From Streptomyces fulvorobeus (GTDB taxonomy: Bacteria > Actinomycetota > Actinomycetes > Streptomycetales > Streptomycetaceae), in assembly GCF_013167895.1 (NCBI RefSeq), contig NZ_BLWC01000001.1, positions 5,580,001-5,644,000 of the forward strand: a stretch of 64,000 bases of DNA, given 5' to 3'. How positions within the stretch are numbered: the stretch's first letter is position 1; each line of letters begins with the position of its first letter. The notes under the pieces are model-generated. The model was given only the letters and a program-made list of their open reading frames with translations. It did no database searches and was not told the DNA's origin. The translations under genes were made by a program, and so were the position numbers. Positions 54,963 to 62,420 of the stretch are shown here, piece after piece.

Positions 54963-55825
54963 TCAGCCCTTACCGGTGAGGTCCGCCGGGAACGCTCCGG
55001 CGGACGCCGCCGCGAACAGGTACCCGCGCCCCAGCTCGGTCAGCCGCTCGACACCCTCCGCGCCCAGGTGCTCGTACGGCGCGGCGTCCATCTCGTCCGT
55101 CGCCTCCTCCAGACCGGCCCGCAGCGCCACGCCCGCCTCGGTCAGCTCGCCCTCGGCGTCCAGCAGCCCGCGTACCCGCAGCCGCTCGGCCGCCGCCTCC
55201 CAGTCGGCCCGGCGCCAGCCGCGGGTGGCCAGGATCCACCGCGGCGCCATGCCCTTGCCGGTCGCGGTGTGGCTCACCATGGCCTCGACCGGGTCCAGTC
55301 CGGCGGCGAGGAGTGCGGCGAGGTGGGCGTCGCCGCGGTGCTCGCGCAGGAGGGTGGCGGCGTGCCAGTACGCCAGGTGCGGCTCCTGCGGCACCGGCAG
55401 ATCGGCGTGGGCGGCGTACAGCGGCCGGGCGTGCCGGGTGCACCCCTCGGTGGCGCGCAGCGCGAGCTGCGCGGCCTCGGCCAGCCCGGCGGATGCGATG
55501 GTCTCCTCCCCGAGCAGTCGGCGGAGCGTCGTGTCGGCCGCCCGCAGGCGGGCGTCCAGGACCGCCTGCGGTGAGGCGACGGACCACACGGCGGGCAGAT
55601 GGCGTGCCACCAGCTCGTGGTTGAAGTTGTAGAAGGTGGCGCTGACGGTGCCCGCTCCCACTGCCCCCAGCGCGGCGCTGCGTGCTGCGAAGTAGGCGGC
55701 GTCGGCGTCGGCGATGCCCAGCGCGCCCATCTCCTTGCCCAGGTCGGGGAGAAGTAGACGGTGGAGTGCACCGGGTTGAGGGCGTTGTGGCAGCGGCGTC
55801 CGGCGCGCGGAGGGAGAGTACTCAT
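54963..55825 (-). CDS. SCO6745/SalK-like helix-turn-helix-type protein, frameshifted near 55747
   Basis: ATG 55825 encodes AGRRCHNALNPVHSTVYFSP, then the frame slips. The continuation DLGKEMGALGIADADAAYFAARSAALG is in another frame to 54963. One extra base in G4 at 55746-55749 gives 287 residues, matching the SCO6745-like family (LPAVWSVASPQAVLDARLRAAD; LYAAHADLPVPQEPHLAYWHAATLLREHRGDAH). These proteins are related to SalK and carry a winged-helix-like C-terminal half; their biochemical role is not settled. A palindrome 12 nt upstream of the start suggests repression. Confidence 0.8.
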
Positions 55826-56128
55826 GTCCAGCACGTTACCGACTGGTCGGTACGCGATGGAAGGCGTACGCGGAGGATTTCCGGCGGCGCGGGGGCATGC
55901 CAGGCTGACCGACGGTCTCCGCGCGCACGCTCCGCAGGCCGAGCGGCCCGTCTCCCTCCGCGCCGGGGCGGTCCGCGGGGGACTGGCTCGCGGTTACGGC
56001 TCAGTACGCGACGGCCGCGGGCGCCTCGGCCGGCATCCACAGGGCCTGACGTCAAGGTCCGCAGCCGCCCCACGACCGCGGATCACCGGGCCGCCCCGGT
56101 CGGAGAGTTCCGTACGGGAGCCGCTTCG
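55826..56128. other. Intergenic region upstream of the SCO6745-like gene
   Basis: About 300 nt without a supportable gene. It holds the operator at 55837-55852 and must hold the promoter of the SCO6745-like gene. The rest is GC-rich and unremarkable; no terminator for the enoyl-CoA hydratase gene was clear. Confidence 0.4.
55837..55852. promoter_or_regulatory. TetR-type operator upstream of the SCO6745-like gene
   Basis: TACCGAC-tg-GTCGGTA is a perfect 7-bp inverted repeat 12 nt upstream of the ATG. It matches the general TACCGAC-n2-GTCGGTA style of TetR-family operators. At this position it would block transcription or initiation directly. No TetR gene is adjacent. Confidence 0.65.
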
Positions 56129-56923
56129 TCATCCGGTAGCCGCGCCGTCCACGGGCCCCGTGGTCCAGGTGAAGACGGGCGCCCGCCTCTCCAGGAACGC
56201 GGCGACCCCCTCGGCGGTGTCGCCGCTGCGGCGTGCCTGCTCCGCCCAGTACGGGTCCCGGTCCTCGCGCCCCGAGGCGAACTCCTTGGCCGCCGCCTGT
56301 GTCAGCTGCGAACGGGAAGCCAGGACGCGTACGAAGGAGTCGACCCGCCCGGCCAGTGCGCCGGGCGGCAGCACCTCGTCCACCAGCCCGGTGCGCAGTG
56401 CTCGTTCCGTACCGATCAGCTCGCCGGAATACAGCAGGAACTTCGCCGTCGCCGGTCCCACCAGCGCGACCAGCCGCCTGGTGGACGACGAGGGGTAGAC
56501 GATGCCGAGCTTGGCCGGGGTGATCCCGAAGAAGGCGCCCTCCTCGGCGAACCGCAGGTCGCAGGCGGCGGCCAGCTGGCCGCCGCCTCCCACGCAGAAG
56601 CCGCGCACGGCTGCGAGCGTCGGCCGGGGGAAGGCAGCCAGTGCCTCCTCGGCCCGCACCGCGAGGGTCTGCGGGCCGCCGTCCGGCTCCGGGCGGGAGG
56701 CGCGGAGCGAGGAGATGTCCGCGCCCGCGCAGAAGGTGTCACCGGCACCGGTCAGCACGAGCGCCCGCACCGAGCGGTCGGCGGCCAGTCGCTCCAGCAG
56801 GACGGGCAGGGCCCGCCACATGTCCGCGGTCATGGCGTTGCGCTTGGCGGGGTTGCTGATGACGACGGTGGCGATCCCGTCCGCCACGGCGTGCTCCAGC
56901 CGGGGCTGATCCGTACGGTCCAT
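56129..56923 (-). CDS. Enoyl-CoA hydratase/isomerase family protein
   Basis: A 264-residue crotonase-fold enzyme. AGDTFCAGADISSLR and RGFCVGGGGQLAAACDLRFA form the two oxyanion-hole loops. The residues at the catalytic Glu positions in GITPAKLGIVYP suggest only one acidic residue may be present, so it could be an isomerase or hydrolase rather than a hydratase. It acts on acyl-CoA esters; substrate unknown. ATG 56923 is used. Divergent from the HdeD-like gene. Confidence 0.88.
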   Translation of the reverse strand: MDRTDQPRLEHAVADGIATVVISNPAKRNAMTADMWRALPVLLERLAADRSVRALVLTGAGDTFCAGADISSLRASRPEPDGGPQTLAVRAEEALAAFPRPTLAAVRGFCVGGGGQLAAACDLRFAEEGAFFGITPAKLGIVYPSSSTRRLVALVGPATAKFLLYSGELIGTERALRTGLVDEVLPPGALAGRVDSFVRVLASRSQLTQAAAKEFASGREDRDPYWAEQARRSGDTAEGVAAFLERRAPVFTWTTGPVDGAATG

Positions 56924-57003
56924 GCGCCGGATGCTATCCGGGCGGTTCGATCCTATGATCGATAAGGGGTGCCGAAGCCGACACGCACGGTGAGGAGCTG
57001 TCG

Positions 57004-57669
57004 ATGGCCGGTCCCGCTGCCGAGGGCAGGAAGCTCAGCCGCAGTTTCAGCTGGCTGGTCCTGCTCGGCGTTCTGCTCGTACTCGCGGGTCTGGTGGGTC
57101 TCGTCCACACGGGCGTGGCCACCCTGACCTCGATGCTGCTCTTCGGCTGGCTGCTGCTGCTCGGCGGCCTGGTAGGACTGCTCCACGCGCTCCAGTCCCG
57201 GGGTACCAGCTTCTTCTGGCTCGGCGTGGTGGTCGCCGCGCTGAACATCGCGGCGGGGGTCGTGGTGATCCGTCACCCGCAGGGAAGCGCCGAGGCGCTG
57301 ACGATGTTCGCCGCGCTGCTCTTCCTCACCGGCGGCGTGTTCCGCCTGGTGGGCAGTGTCGTCGTGCGCGGCCCGCAGTTCGGCTGGACGCTGCTCCAGG
57401 GCGCGTTCGGTCTGCTGCTCGGCCTGCTGGTGCTCTTCGACTGGCCGCACAGCAGCCTCTACGTGCTCGGCTGCTTCTTCTCGCTCGCCCTGCTCTTCGA
57501 CGGCCTCGGTCTGATCGCGTTCGGCATCGGCGGGCGGCAGATCGTCGGTATGGTCTCGGACCGGATGGCGTCGGGGGCGGCTTCGGACCGGGCGGCTCCC
57601 GGGGAGAAGCTCGACGGGCCCTCCGGGGGCGAGACAGCAGAAAACCGTCAGAAGTGGTCCGACAGTTGA
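57004..57669 (+). CDS. HdeD/DUF308-family membrane protein
   Basis: A 221-residue protein with six membrane helices (from LVLLGVLLVLAGLVGLVHTG to LALLFDGLGLIAFGIGG) and a polar C-terminal tail of about 40 residues. The paired helices with SMLLFGWLLLLGGLVGLLHA and FAALLFLTGGVFRLVGS are DUF308 repeats as in HdeD, linked to acid stress in enterobacteria. The role here is unknown. ATG 57004 follows GAGGAG. Confidence 0.85.
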   Translation: MAGPAAEGRKLSRSFSWLVLLGVLLVLAGLVGLVHTGVATLTSMLLFGWLLLLGGLVGLLHALQSRGTSFFWLGVVVAALNIAAGVVVIRHPQGSAEALTMFAALLFLTGGVFRLVGSVVVRGPQFGWTLLQGAFGLLLGLLVLFDWPHSSLYVLGCFFSLALLFDGLGLIAFGIGGRQIVGMVSDRMASGAASDRAAPGEKLDGPSGGETAENRQKWSDS

Positions 57670-57805
57670 CGCCGTCATACTCACTCCGAGCAAATGTCGC
57701 CGATAAGTGACTATTTGTTGTCAGTGGCCCGGTGCAGACCAAGCGGTTCCCAACACTCTTTACCCGACGGTCAGTGATGTGCGAGCCGAGAGCGGGTACC
57801 CGATC

Positions 57806-58258
57806 ATGGACAGCCTAGGGAGTGTCCCGGCCCCCACCGTGTACGAGGGGGTGTGGCGTTTCACCGCCCCCGCGGTCGACGTCTCGGTGCCCCGGGCGCG
57901 GCATGCCGTGCGGGATCTGGTGTACCGCCAGGGCGTGCCCCTCCAGGACGACATCCTCCAGGGCCTGCTGCTGATCGTCTCGGAACTGGTCACCAACGCG
58001 GTGAAGCACGCGGCGCTGCTCTCGCCCGAACTCGCGGTCGAGGTGGCCATCGGCGCCGACTGGATCAGGATCTCCGTCGAGGACAACCACCCCTACCGTC
58101 CCACCGCCCTGGAGACCGACTGCGCCCAGACCGGCGGCCGGGGCCTGCTGCTGGTGCGGGAGGTCACCGCGGAGGCGGGCGGCACCTGCGACGTGGAGCA
58201 CACCTCGGGCGGCGGGAAGATCATCTGGGCGGCGCTGCCGTTCGGGACGCAGCTCTGA
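57806..58258 (+). CDS. ATP-binding protein, anti-sigma-factor (RsbW-like) kinase fold
   Basis: A 150-residue single-domain GHKL ATPase. The N-box LLIVSELVTNAVKHA, the D-box-like region WIRISVEDNHP and the G-box TGGRGLLLVREV are intact. Such proteins in Streptomyces are mostly partner-switching anti-sigma factors or regulators of development. ATG 57806 is preferred on family length; a GTG at 57779 or the frame to 57707 would add residues without similarity. No cognate sigma factor or antagonist is adjacent. Convergent with idi. Confidence 0.85.
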   Translation: MDSLGSVPAPTVYEGVWRFTAPAVDVSVPRARHAVRDLVYRQGVPLQDDILQGLLLIVSELVTNAVKHAALLSPELAVEVAIGADWIRISVEDNHPYRPTALETDCAQTGGRGLLLVREVTAEAGGTCDVEHTSGGGKIIWAALPFGTQL

Positions 58259-58279
58259 CCGCCCCGTACCGACAGGCCG

Positions 58280-58873
58280 TCACCAGCCGGCGGACGGGCC
58301 CGTCAGCTCTCTGACCGCCGGCCGCGCGGCGTCGAGCACGGTCATGAACCACGCCGAGAACGGCGCCTGCGCATGCCGCTCGGCCAGCTCCCGCGCGGTC
58401 ACGAAGGCCGTCTCGCCGACCTCCTCCGCATCCGGCGCCGGCCGCTCCTGGGCCATGCCCACGAAGAGGTGGTTGAACTCCTGCTCCACCAGTCCGGACG
58501 CCGGGTCCGGGTGGTTGTAGCGGACCGTGCCCGCCTCGGCCAGCAGCGAGGGGGAGATCCCGAGCTCCTCGAACGTACGCCGGGCGGCGGCGGCGAAGGG
58601 CGCCTCGCCCGGATACGGGTGGCCGCAGCAGGTGTTGGACCAGACGCCGGGGGAGTGGTACTTGCCGAGCGCGCGGCGCTGGAGCAGCAGCCGGCCCTGC
58701 TCGTCGAAGAGGAACACGGAGAACGCCCGGTGCAGCTGACCGGGTGCCTGATGGGCGGCGAGCTTCTCCGCGGTGCCGATGGTGGTGCCGCTCTCGTCGA
58801 CCAGTTCGAGCATGATCGCTTCTGCGGTGCCGTTCGGCGAACTGTGCGCCGCGGTGGCTGGTGTGGTCGGCAT
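58280..58873 (-). CDS. idi: Isopentenyl-diphosphate delta-isomerase, type I
   Basis: A 197-residue Nudix-fold isomerase that interconverts IPP and DMAPP for isoprenoid synthesis. Catalytic and metal sites: WSNTCCGHPYPGE (active Cys), FAAAARRTFEELGI (Nudix Glu region) and GLVEQEFNHLFVG (catalytic Glu). HRAFSVFLFDEQGRLLLQRRA is typical. ATG 58873 with AAGGA upstream is preferred over starts further left. Transcribed alone; convergent with the anti-sigma-type gene. Confidence 0.93.
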   Translation of the reverse strand: MPTTPATAAHSSPNGTAEAIMLELVDESGTTIGTAEKLAAHQAPGQLHRAFSVFLFDEQGRLLLQRRALGKYHSPGVWSNTCCGHPYPGEAPFAAAARRTFEELGISPSLLAEAGTVRYNHPDPASGLVEQEFNHLFVGMAQERPAPDAEEVGETAFVTARELAERHAQAPFSAWFMTVLDAARPAVRELTGPSAGW

Positions 58874-58974
58874 ACCCATCCTTCGCTTTGGTCCCCGGCC
58901 CCGTGCGCCGGGCCCCTGGAGTCCGGTCAAGTCTGCCGTACAAAAGCCGCTTGTCCGTACTTCGGCTCCGGGGG

Positions 58975-59013
58975 TGTCCCCCCGCCGCGCCGTCGGGGCG
59001 CGGCGGGGGGACA
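58975..59013 (-). terminator. Perfect 17-bp hairpin after the methyltransferase gene
   Basis: TGTCCCCCCGCCGCGCC pairs perfectly with GGCGCGGCGGGGGGACA around the loop GTCGG. It lies 85 nt past the reverse-strand methyltransferase stop and 100 nt upstream of the idi start, insulating idi from read-through. Confidence 0.8.
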
Positions 59014-59097
59014 GCCCTCAGGCCGGAAACCGGAACATGAGGCCCGCCGCGTTCACGGCGCGGACGGCGGCCCGGTCGCCGTCCGCGGCCCGGTCGG

Positions 59098-59865
59098 TCA
59101 CCCCGGATCGGCCGGGCGCAGCACGTAGCCGGCGTAGCCGTACTCCGCGCCGTGCTCACGCCGTACGGCCAGCTCCTCACGGGTGGCGGCGAGTGCCCAC
59201 TCCATACCGGGAGCCGAGGGATCCGCTGAGGCCACCCGCTCGGCGAGCGGGACGTAGTAGGCGTCCCAGTCGCTGTCGGGCTGCACCAGCACCCCGCGCA
59301 CCTGGTACCCGGCAGCGACCGCCGCCGCCGTGTTCGCGGCCACCGGGCGCAGCGAGCCGTGCCGCTCCCAGAAGGCGCGGGCGCCGGGGGAGGGCGAGTC
59401 CGTGGTCCAGACGCATTCGGTGATCACCAGCGAGCCGGGGGCGAGCAGCCGCCGCCAGTCACGCAGGGCGGTGTCGAAACCGATGAGGTACGCGGACCCC
59501 TCGGCCCACACCAGGTCGAACGAACCGGCGGGGAAGCCGGGCCCGGTGAGATCGGCCATGTCGGCCCTGACGGTACGGATGCGGTCACCGAGGCCCCGGG
59601 ACCCGGCGGCCTCGCGCAGTTCGTCGAGGAACGGCTCGTGCAGATCGACGGCCGTCACCTCCGCGCCGGCCTCCGCCGCGAGCAGCAGGGCGGCCCGGCC
59701 GGGGCCGCAGCCCAGATCGAGGACGCGCGGACGGGCCGGCAGCGGACCCGTGAGGGCCAGCAGCCGCCGGCTGGTGGCATCAGAGCCGGGGCTCTGCCGG
59801 GGAAGGCGGTGGTGCAGGGAGAAAAACGCCTGGTGACGCGCGGAGGCGTCGGAGTGGTCGGTCAA
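59098..59865 (-). CDS. SAM-dependent methyltransferase, class I
   Basis: A 255-residue methyltransferase. Motif I is VLDLGCGPGRAALLLA (from about residue 48), then AEVTAVDLHEPFLDEL, RTVRADMADL and FDLVWAEGSAYLIGF. The substrate cannot be read from the sequence. TTG 59865 is the start, with AAGGG nine nt upstream. Transcribed alone and followed by a strong terminator. Confidence 0.85.
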   Translation of the reverse strand: MTDHSDASARHQAFFSLHHRLPRQSPGSDATSRRLLALTGPLPARPRVLDLGCGPGRAALLLAAEAGAEVTAVDLHEPFLDELREAAGSRGLGDRIRTVRADMADLTGPGFPAGSFDLVWAEGSAYLIGFDTALRDWRRLLAPGSLVITECVWTTDSPSPGARAFWERHGSLRPVAANTAAAVAAGYQVRGVLVQPDSDWDAYYVPLAERVASADPSAPGMEWALAATREELAVRREHGAEYGYAGYVLRPADPG

Positions 59866-60087
59866 CGTGGGAAACCCTTGGGTACGAGGGCTCCGGCCGA
59901 CGCGGCGACGACGAGTCGGCGCTAGCCGAGAACCCTGTGGATGAGGAAGGACCGCATGCTGCGCCGGGCAGCTGTCGCAGTGACCGTCATCGTCCTCAGC
60001 TCCTCTTTCGTACCGGGCGTCGCACCGCGGGAATTCCCGCGGGACCCGGGGAACCCTAGCACCGGCCGCCCCGAGGCGGCACCCGCT

Positions 60088-61029
60088 TCAGAGGCAGAGC
60101 TTCGCCTCGTGCTCCGCGTGACCGGCGGGCTCCAGCTGGAAGGTGCAGTGCTCCACGTCGAAGTGGTCGCCGAGGCAGCCCTGGAGCTCGTGGAGGAGCT
60201 TCTCGTGCCCTGTCGAGTCCAGCACGTCCTGGCGGACCACCACGTGCGCGGAGAGCACCGGCATGCCCGAGGTGATCGTCCAGGCGTGCAGATCGTGTAC
60301 GTCCAGCACCCCGGGGAGCGCGGTGATGTGCGCCCGGACCTCAGCCATGTCGACGCCCTCGGGGGCCGCCTCCAGCAGTACGTTCAGGGTCTCCCGCAGC
60401 AGTTTCACCGTACGGGGGACGATCATCAGGCCGATCACCAGGGAGGCGATCGGGTCGGCGGCCTGCCAGCCGGTGGCCAGGATGACGCCCGCCGACACCA
60501 GCACGGTCACGGAGCCGAGCGTGTCCGCCATCACCTCCAGATAGGCGCCCCGCACGTTGACGCTGTCCTTCTGCCCCCGCATCAGCAGGGAGAGGGAGAC
60601 CAGGTTGGCGACCATCCCCACGGCGGCGAAGGCGATGGCGAGCCCGCCCTTGGTCTCGGCGGGCGTGATGAAGCGGTCGACCGCCTCGAAGACCAGGTAG
60701 CCGCCGACGCCGAGCAGCAGCAGGCAGTTGGCCAGCGCGGCGAGGATCTCGGCGCGGGCGAAGCCGAAGGTCCGGTTGAGCCCGGCCGGCCTGTTGGCGA
60801 AGTGGATGGCGAGGAGCGCCATGCCGAGCCCCAGCGCGTCGGTCGCCATGTGGGCGGCGTCCGCGAGCAGGGCCAGCGAGTCGGAGAGCAGACCACCGAC
60901 GATCTCCATGACCATGACCCCGAGCGTGATGCCGAGGGCGATCCGCAGCCGGCCCTTGTACGCGGCGGCCGCCGTGGCCGTAGGAGGCGGCCCTCCCCGC
61001 GTGTGCCCGTGGTCGTGGCCAGCCCCCAT
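60088..61029 (-). CDS. Cation diffusion facilitator (zinc-type) exporter
   Basis: A 313-residue CDF transporter with six helices (about 28-215) and a C-terminal cytoplasmic domain. Metal site A has LLADAAHMATDALG (H-x3-D) in helix 2 and LEVMADTLGSVTVL in helix 5. A His-rich N-terminus (GAGHDHGH) and C-terminal His (HAEHEAKL) fit Zn, Co or Cd export by proton antiport. ATG 61029 is used. Confidence 0.92.
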   Translation of the reverse strand: MGAGHDHGHTRGGPPPTATAAAAYKGRLRIALGITLGVMVMEIVGGLLSDSLALLADAAHMATDALGLGMALLAIHFANRPAGLNRTFGFARAEILAALANCLLLLGVGGYLVFEAVDRFITPAETKGGLAIAFAAVGMVANLVSLSLLMRGQKDSVNVRGAYLEVMADTLGSVTVLVSAGVILATGWQAADPIASLVIGLMIVPRTVKLLRETLNVLLEAAPEGVDMAEVRAHITALPGVLDVHDLHAWTITSGMPVLSAHVVVRQDVLDSTGHEKLLHELQGCLGDHFDVEHCTFQLEPAGHAEHEAKLCL

Positions 61030-61138
61030 GAAAACCCCTCCGGTCCGGTGGAACGACGACGGCGCGGTCCGCCCTGCGGGGGTCAGTCAACTACGGGTGG
61101 GGGGTATCGGGCAACACGGCACTGAACACCGTTGTCAT

Positions 61139-61176
61139 ATGCTCTGACCTGCGGAAACGTTCGCAGGTCAGAGCAT
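61139..61176 (-). terminator. Perfect 15-bp hairpin after galE
   Basis: ATGCTCTGACCTGCG pairs perfectly with CGCAGGTCAGAGCAT around an 8-nt loop, 34 nt past the galE stop. It has lower GC content than other hairpins here and sits between galE and the metal exporter gene, so it likely ends galE transcripts. Confidence 0.75.
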
Positions 61177-61209
61177 TGCCGCACCTCACGTCACCCTCGT
61201 GCCGCGCGG

Positions 61210-62193
61210 TCAGCGGAGGCGTGCCTCCGGATGGCGCAGGCACCAGCCCTCCCACGCGGACTCCACCATCTCCCGCACCCCGAGCCGCGCGCTCCACCCC
61301 AGCTCGCGCGACATCCGGGCGGCCGAGGCGACGGCCCTCGCCGCGTCACCGGCCCGGCGCGGCTCGATGACGGCGTCCACCGGACGGCCCGTCACCTCAC
61401 CCACCAGATCCGCCAGCTCGCGCACCGAGACGCCCTCGCCCCGGCCCACGTTCACCGTCAGGTCCCCGGCGGCCGTCTCCCCGCCGAGCTTCCTGGCGAC
61501 CGCGAGGTGCGCGTCCGCGAGATCGGCGACATGGATGTAGTCCCGGACGCAGGTGCCGTCCGGCGTCGGGTAGTCGTCACCGAAGATCCGGGGGGCCTCG
61601 CCGCGGGTGAGCCGGTCGAAGAACATCGGGACGACGTTGTAGACACCCGTGTCCGCCAGCTCGGGCCGGGCCGCGCCCGCCACGTTGAAGTAGCGCAGAC
61701 AGGCGGTGGACAGGCCGTGCGCCCGCCCCGCCGCGCGCACCAGCCACTCGCCGGCGAGCTTCGTCTCACCGTAGGGATTGATGGGAGCGCACGGGGTGTC
61801 CTCGGTGATGAGGTCCACGTCGGGTACGCCGTAGACGGCGGCGGACGAGGAGAAGAGGAAGCGTCGCACCCCGGCGGCGACGACGGCTTCGAGCAGGACG
61901 GTCAGCCCGGTGACGTTCTCCCGGTAGTACAGCAGCGGCTGCTCCACGGACTGGCCCACCTGCTTCTTGGCCGCGAGGTGCACCACACCGGTCACCGCGT
62001 GCTCGGCGAGCACCCGGTCCAGCAGCGCGCGGTCCGATGCCGAACCCCGCACCAGGGGGATGTCCTCGGGCAGCCGCCCCGGCATGCCCGTGGAGATGTC
62101 GTCGAGCACGACGACCCGTTCCCCGGCGAAGGCCATGGCCTTCGCCACATGCGCCCCGATGTAACCCGCTCCACCTGTGATCAGCCACGTCAT
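61210..62193 (-). CDS. galE: UDP-glucose 4-epimerase
   Basis: A 327-residue short-chain dehydrogenase-type epimerase interconverting UDP-glucose and UDP-galactose. NAD site WLITGGAGYIGAHVAKAM at the start, catalytic SSSAAVYG (Ser) and YGETK (Tyr-x3-Lys), LRYFNVAGA and TCVRDYIHVADLADAHL. ATG 62193 matches the conserved start; the frame extends to 62334 without support. It supplies galactose for glycans or catabolism. Divergent from the phosphatidyltransferase gene. Confidence 0.92.
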   Translation of the reverse strand: MTWLITGGAGYIGAHVAKAMAFAGERVVVLDDISTGMPGRLPEDIPLVRGSASDRALLDRVLAEHAVTGVVHLAAKKQVGQSVEQPLLYYRENVTGLTVLLEAVVAAGVRRFLFSSSAAVYGVPDVDLITEDTPCAPINPYGETKLAGEWLVRAAGRAHGLSTACLRYFNVAGAARPELADTGVYNVVPMFFDRLTRGEAPRIFGDDYPTPDGTCVRDYIHVADLADAHLAVARKLGGETAAGDLTVNVGRGEGVSVRELADLVGEVTGRPVDAVIEPRRAGDAARAVASAARMSRELGWSARLGVREMVESAWEGWCLRHPEARLR

Positions 62194-62420
62194 GGGCGTC
62201 AGCCTATGCGCTGCCCCCACCGCGGTTTGTGGGCCGAGGTGTTGATCGACGATGATGACCGCGAACGGCGCCGGATAGTGCCCGACCGCCCCGAACAGGG
62301 CTTGAACGGGCGGTGAACTCCGCCTTCCGTTCATCCGATAGCCTCAGCCGACGCGCCGCGGGCCCACCTCCGGACCGCACGGTCGCGCCGTCCACGTCCA
62401 GCGCCAAGGAGTGAGTTCGT

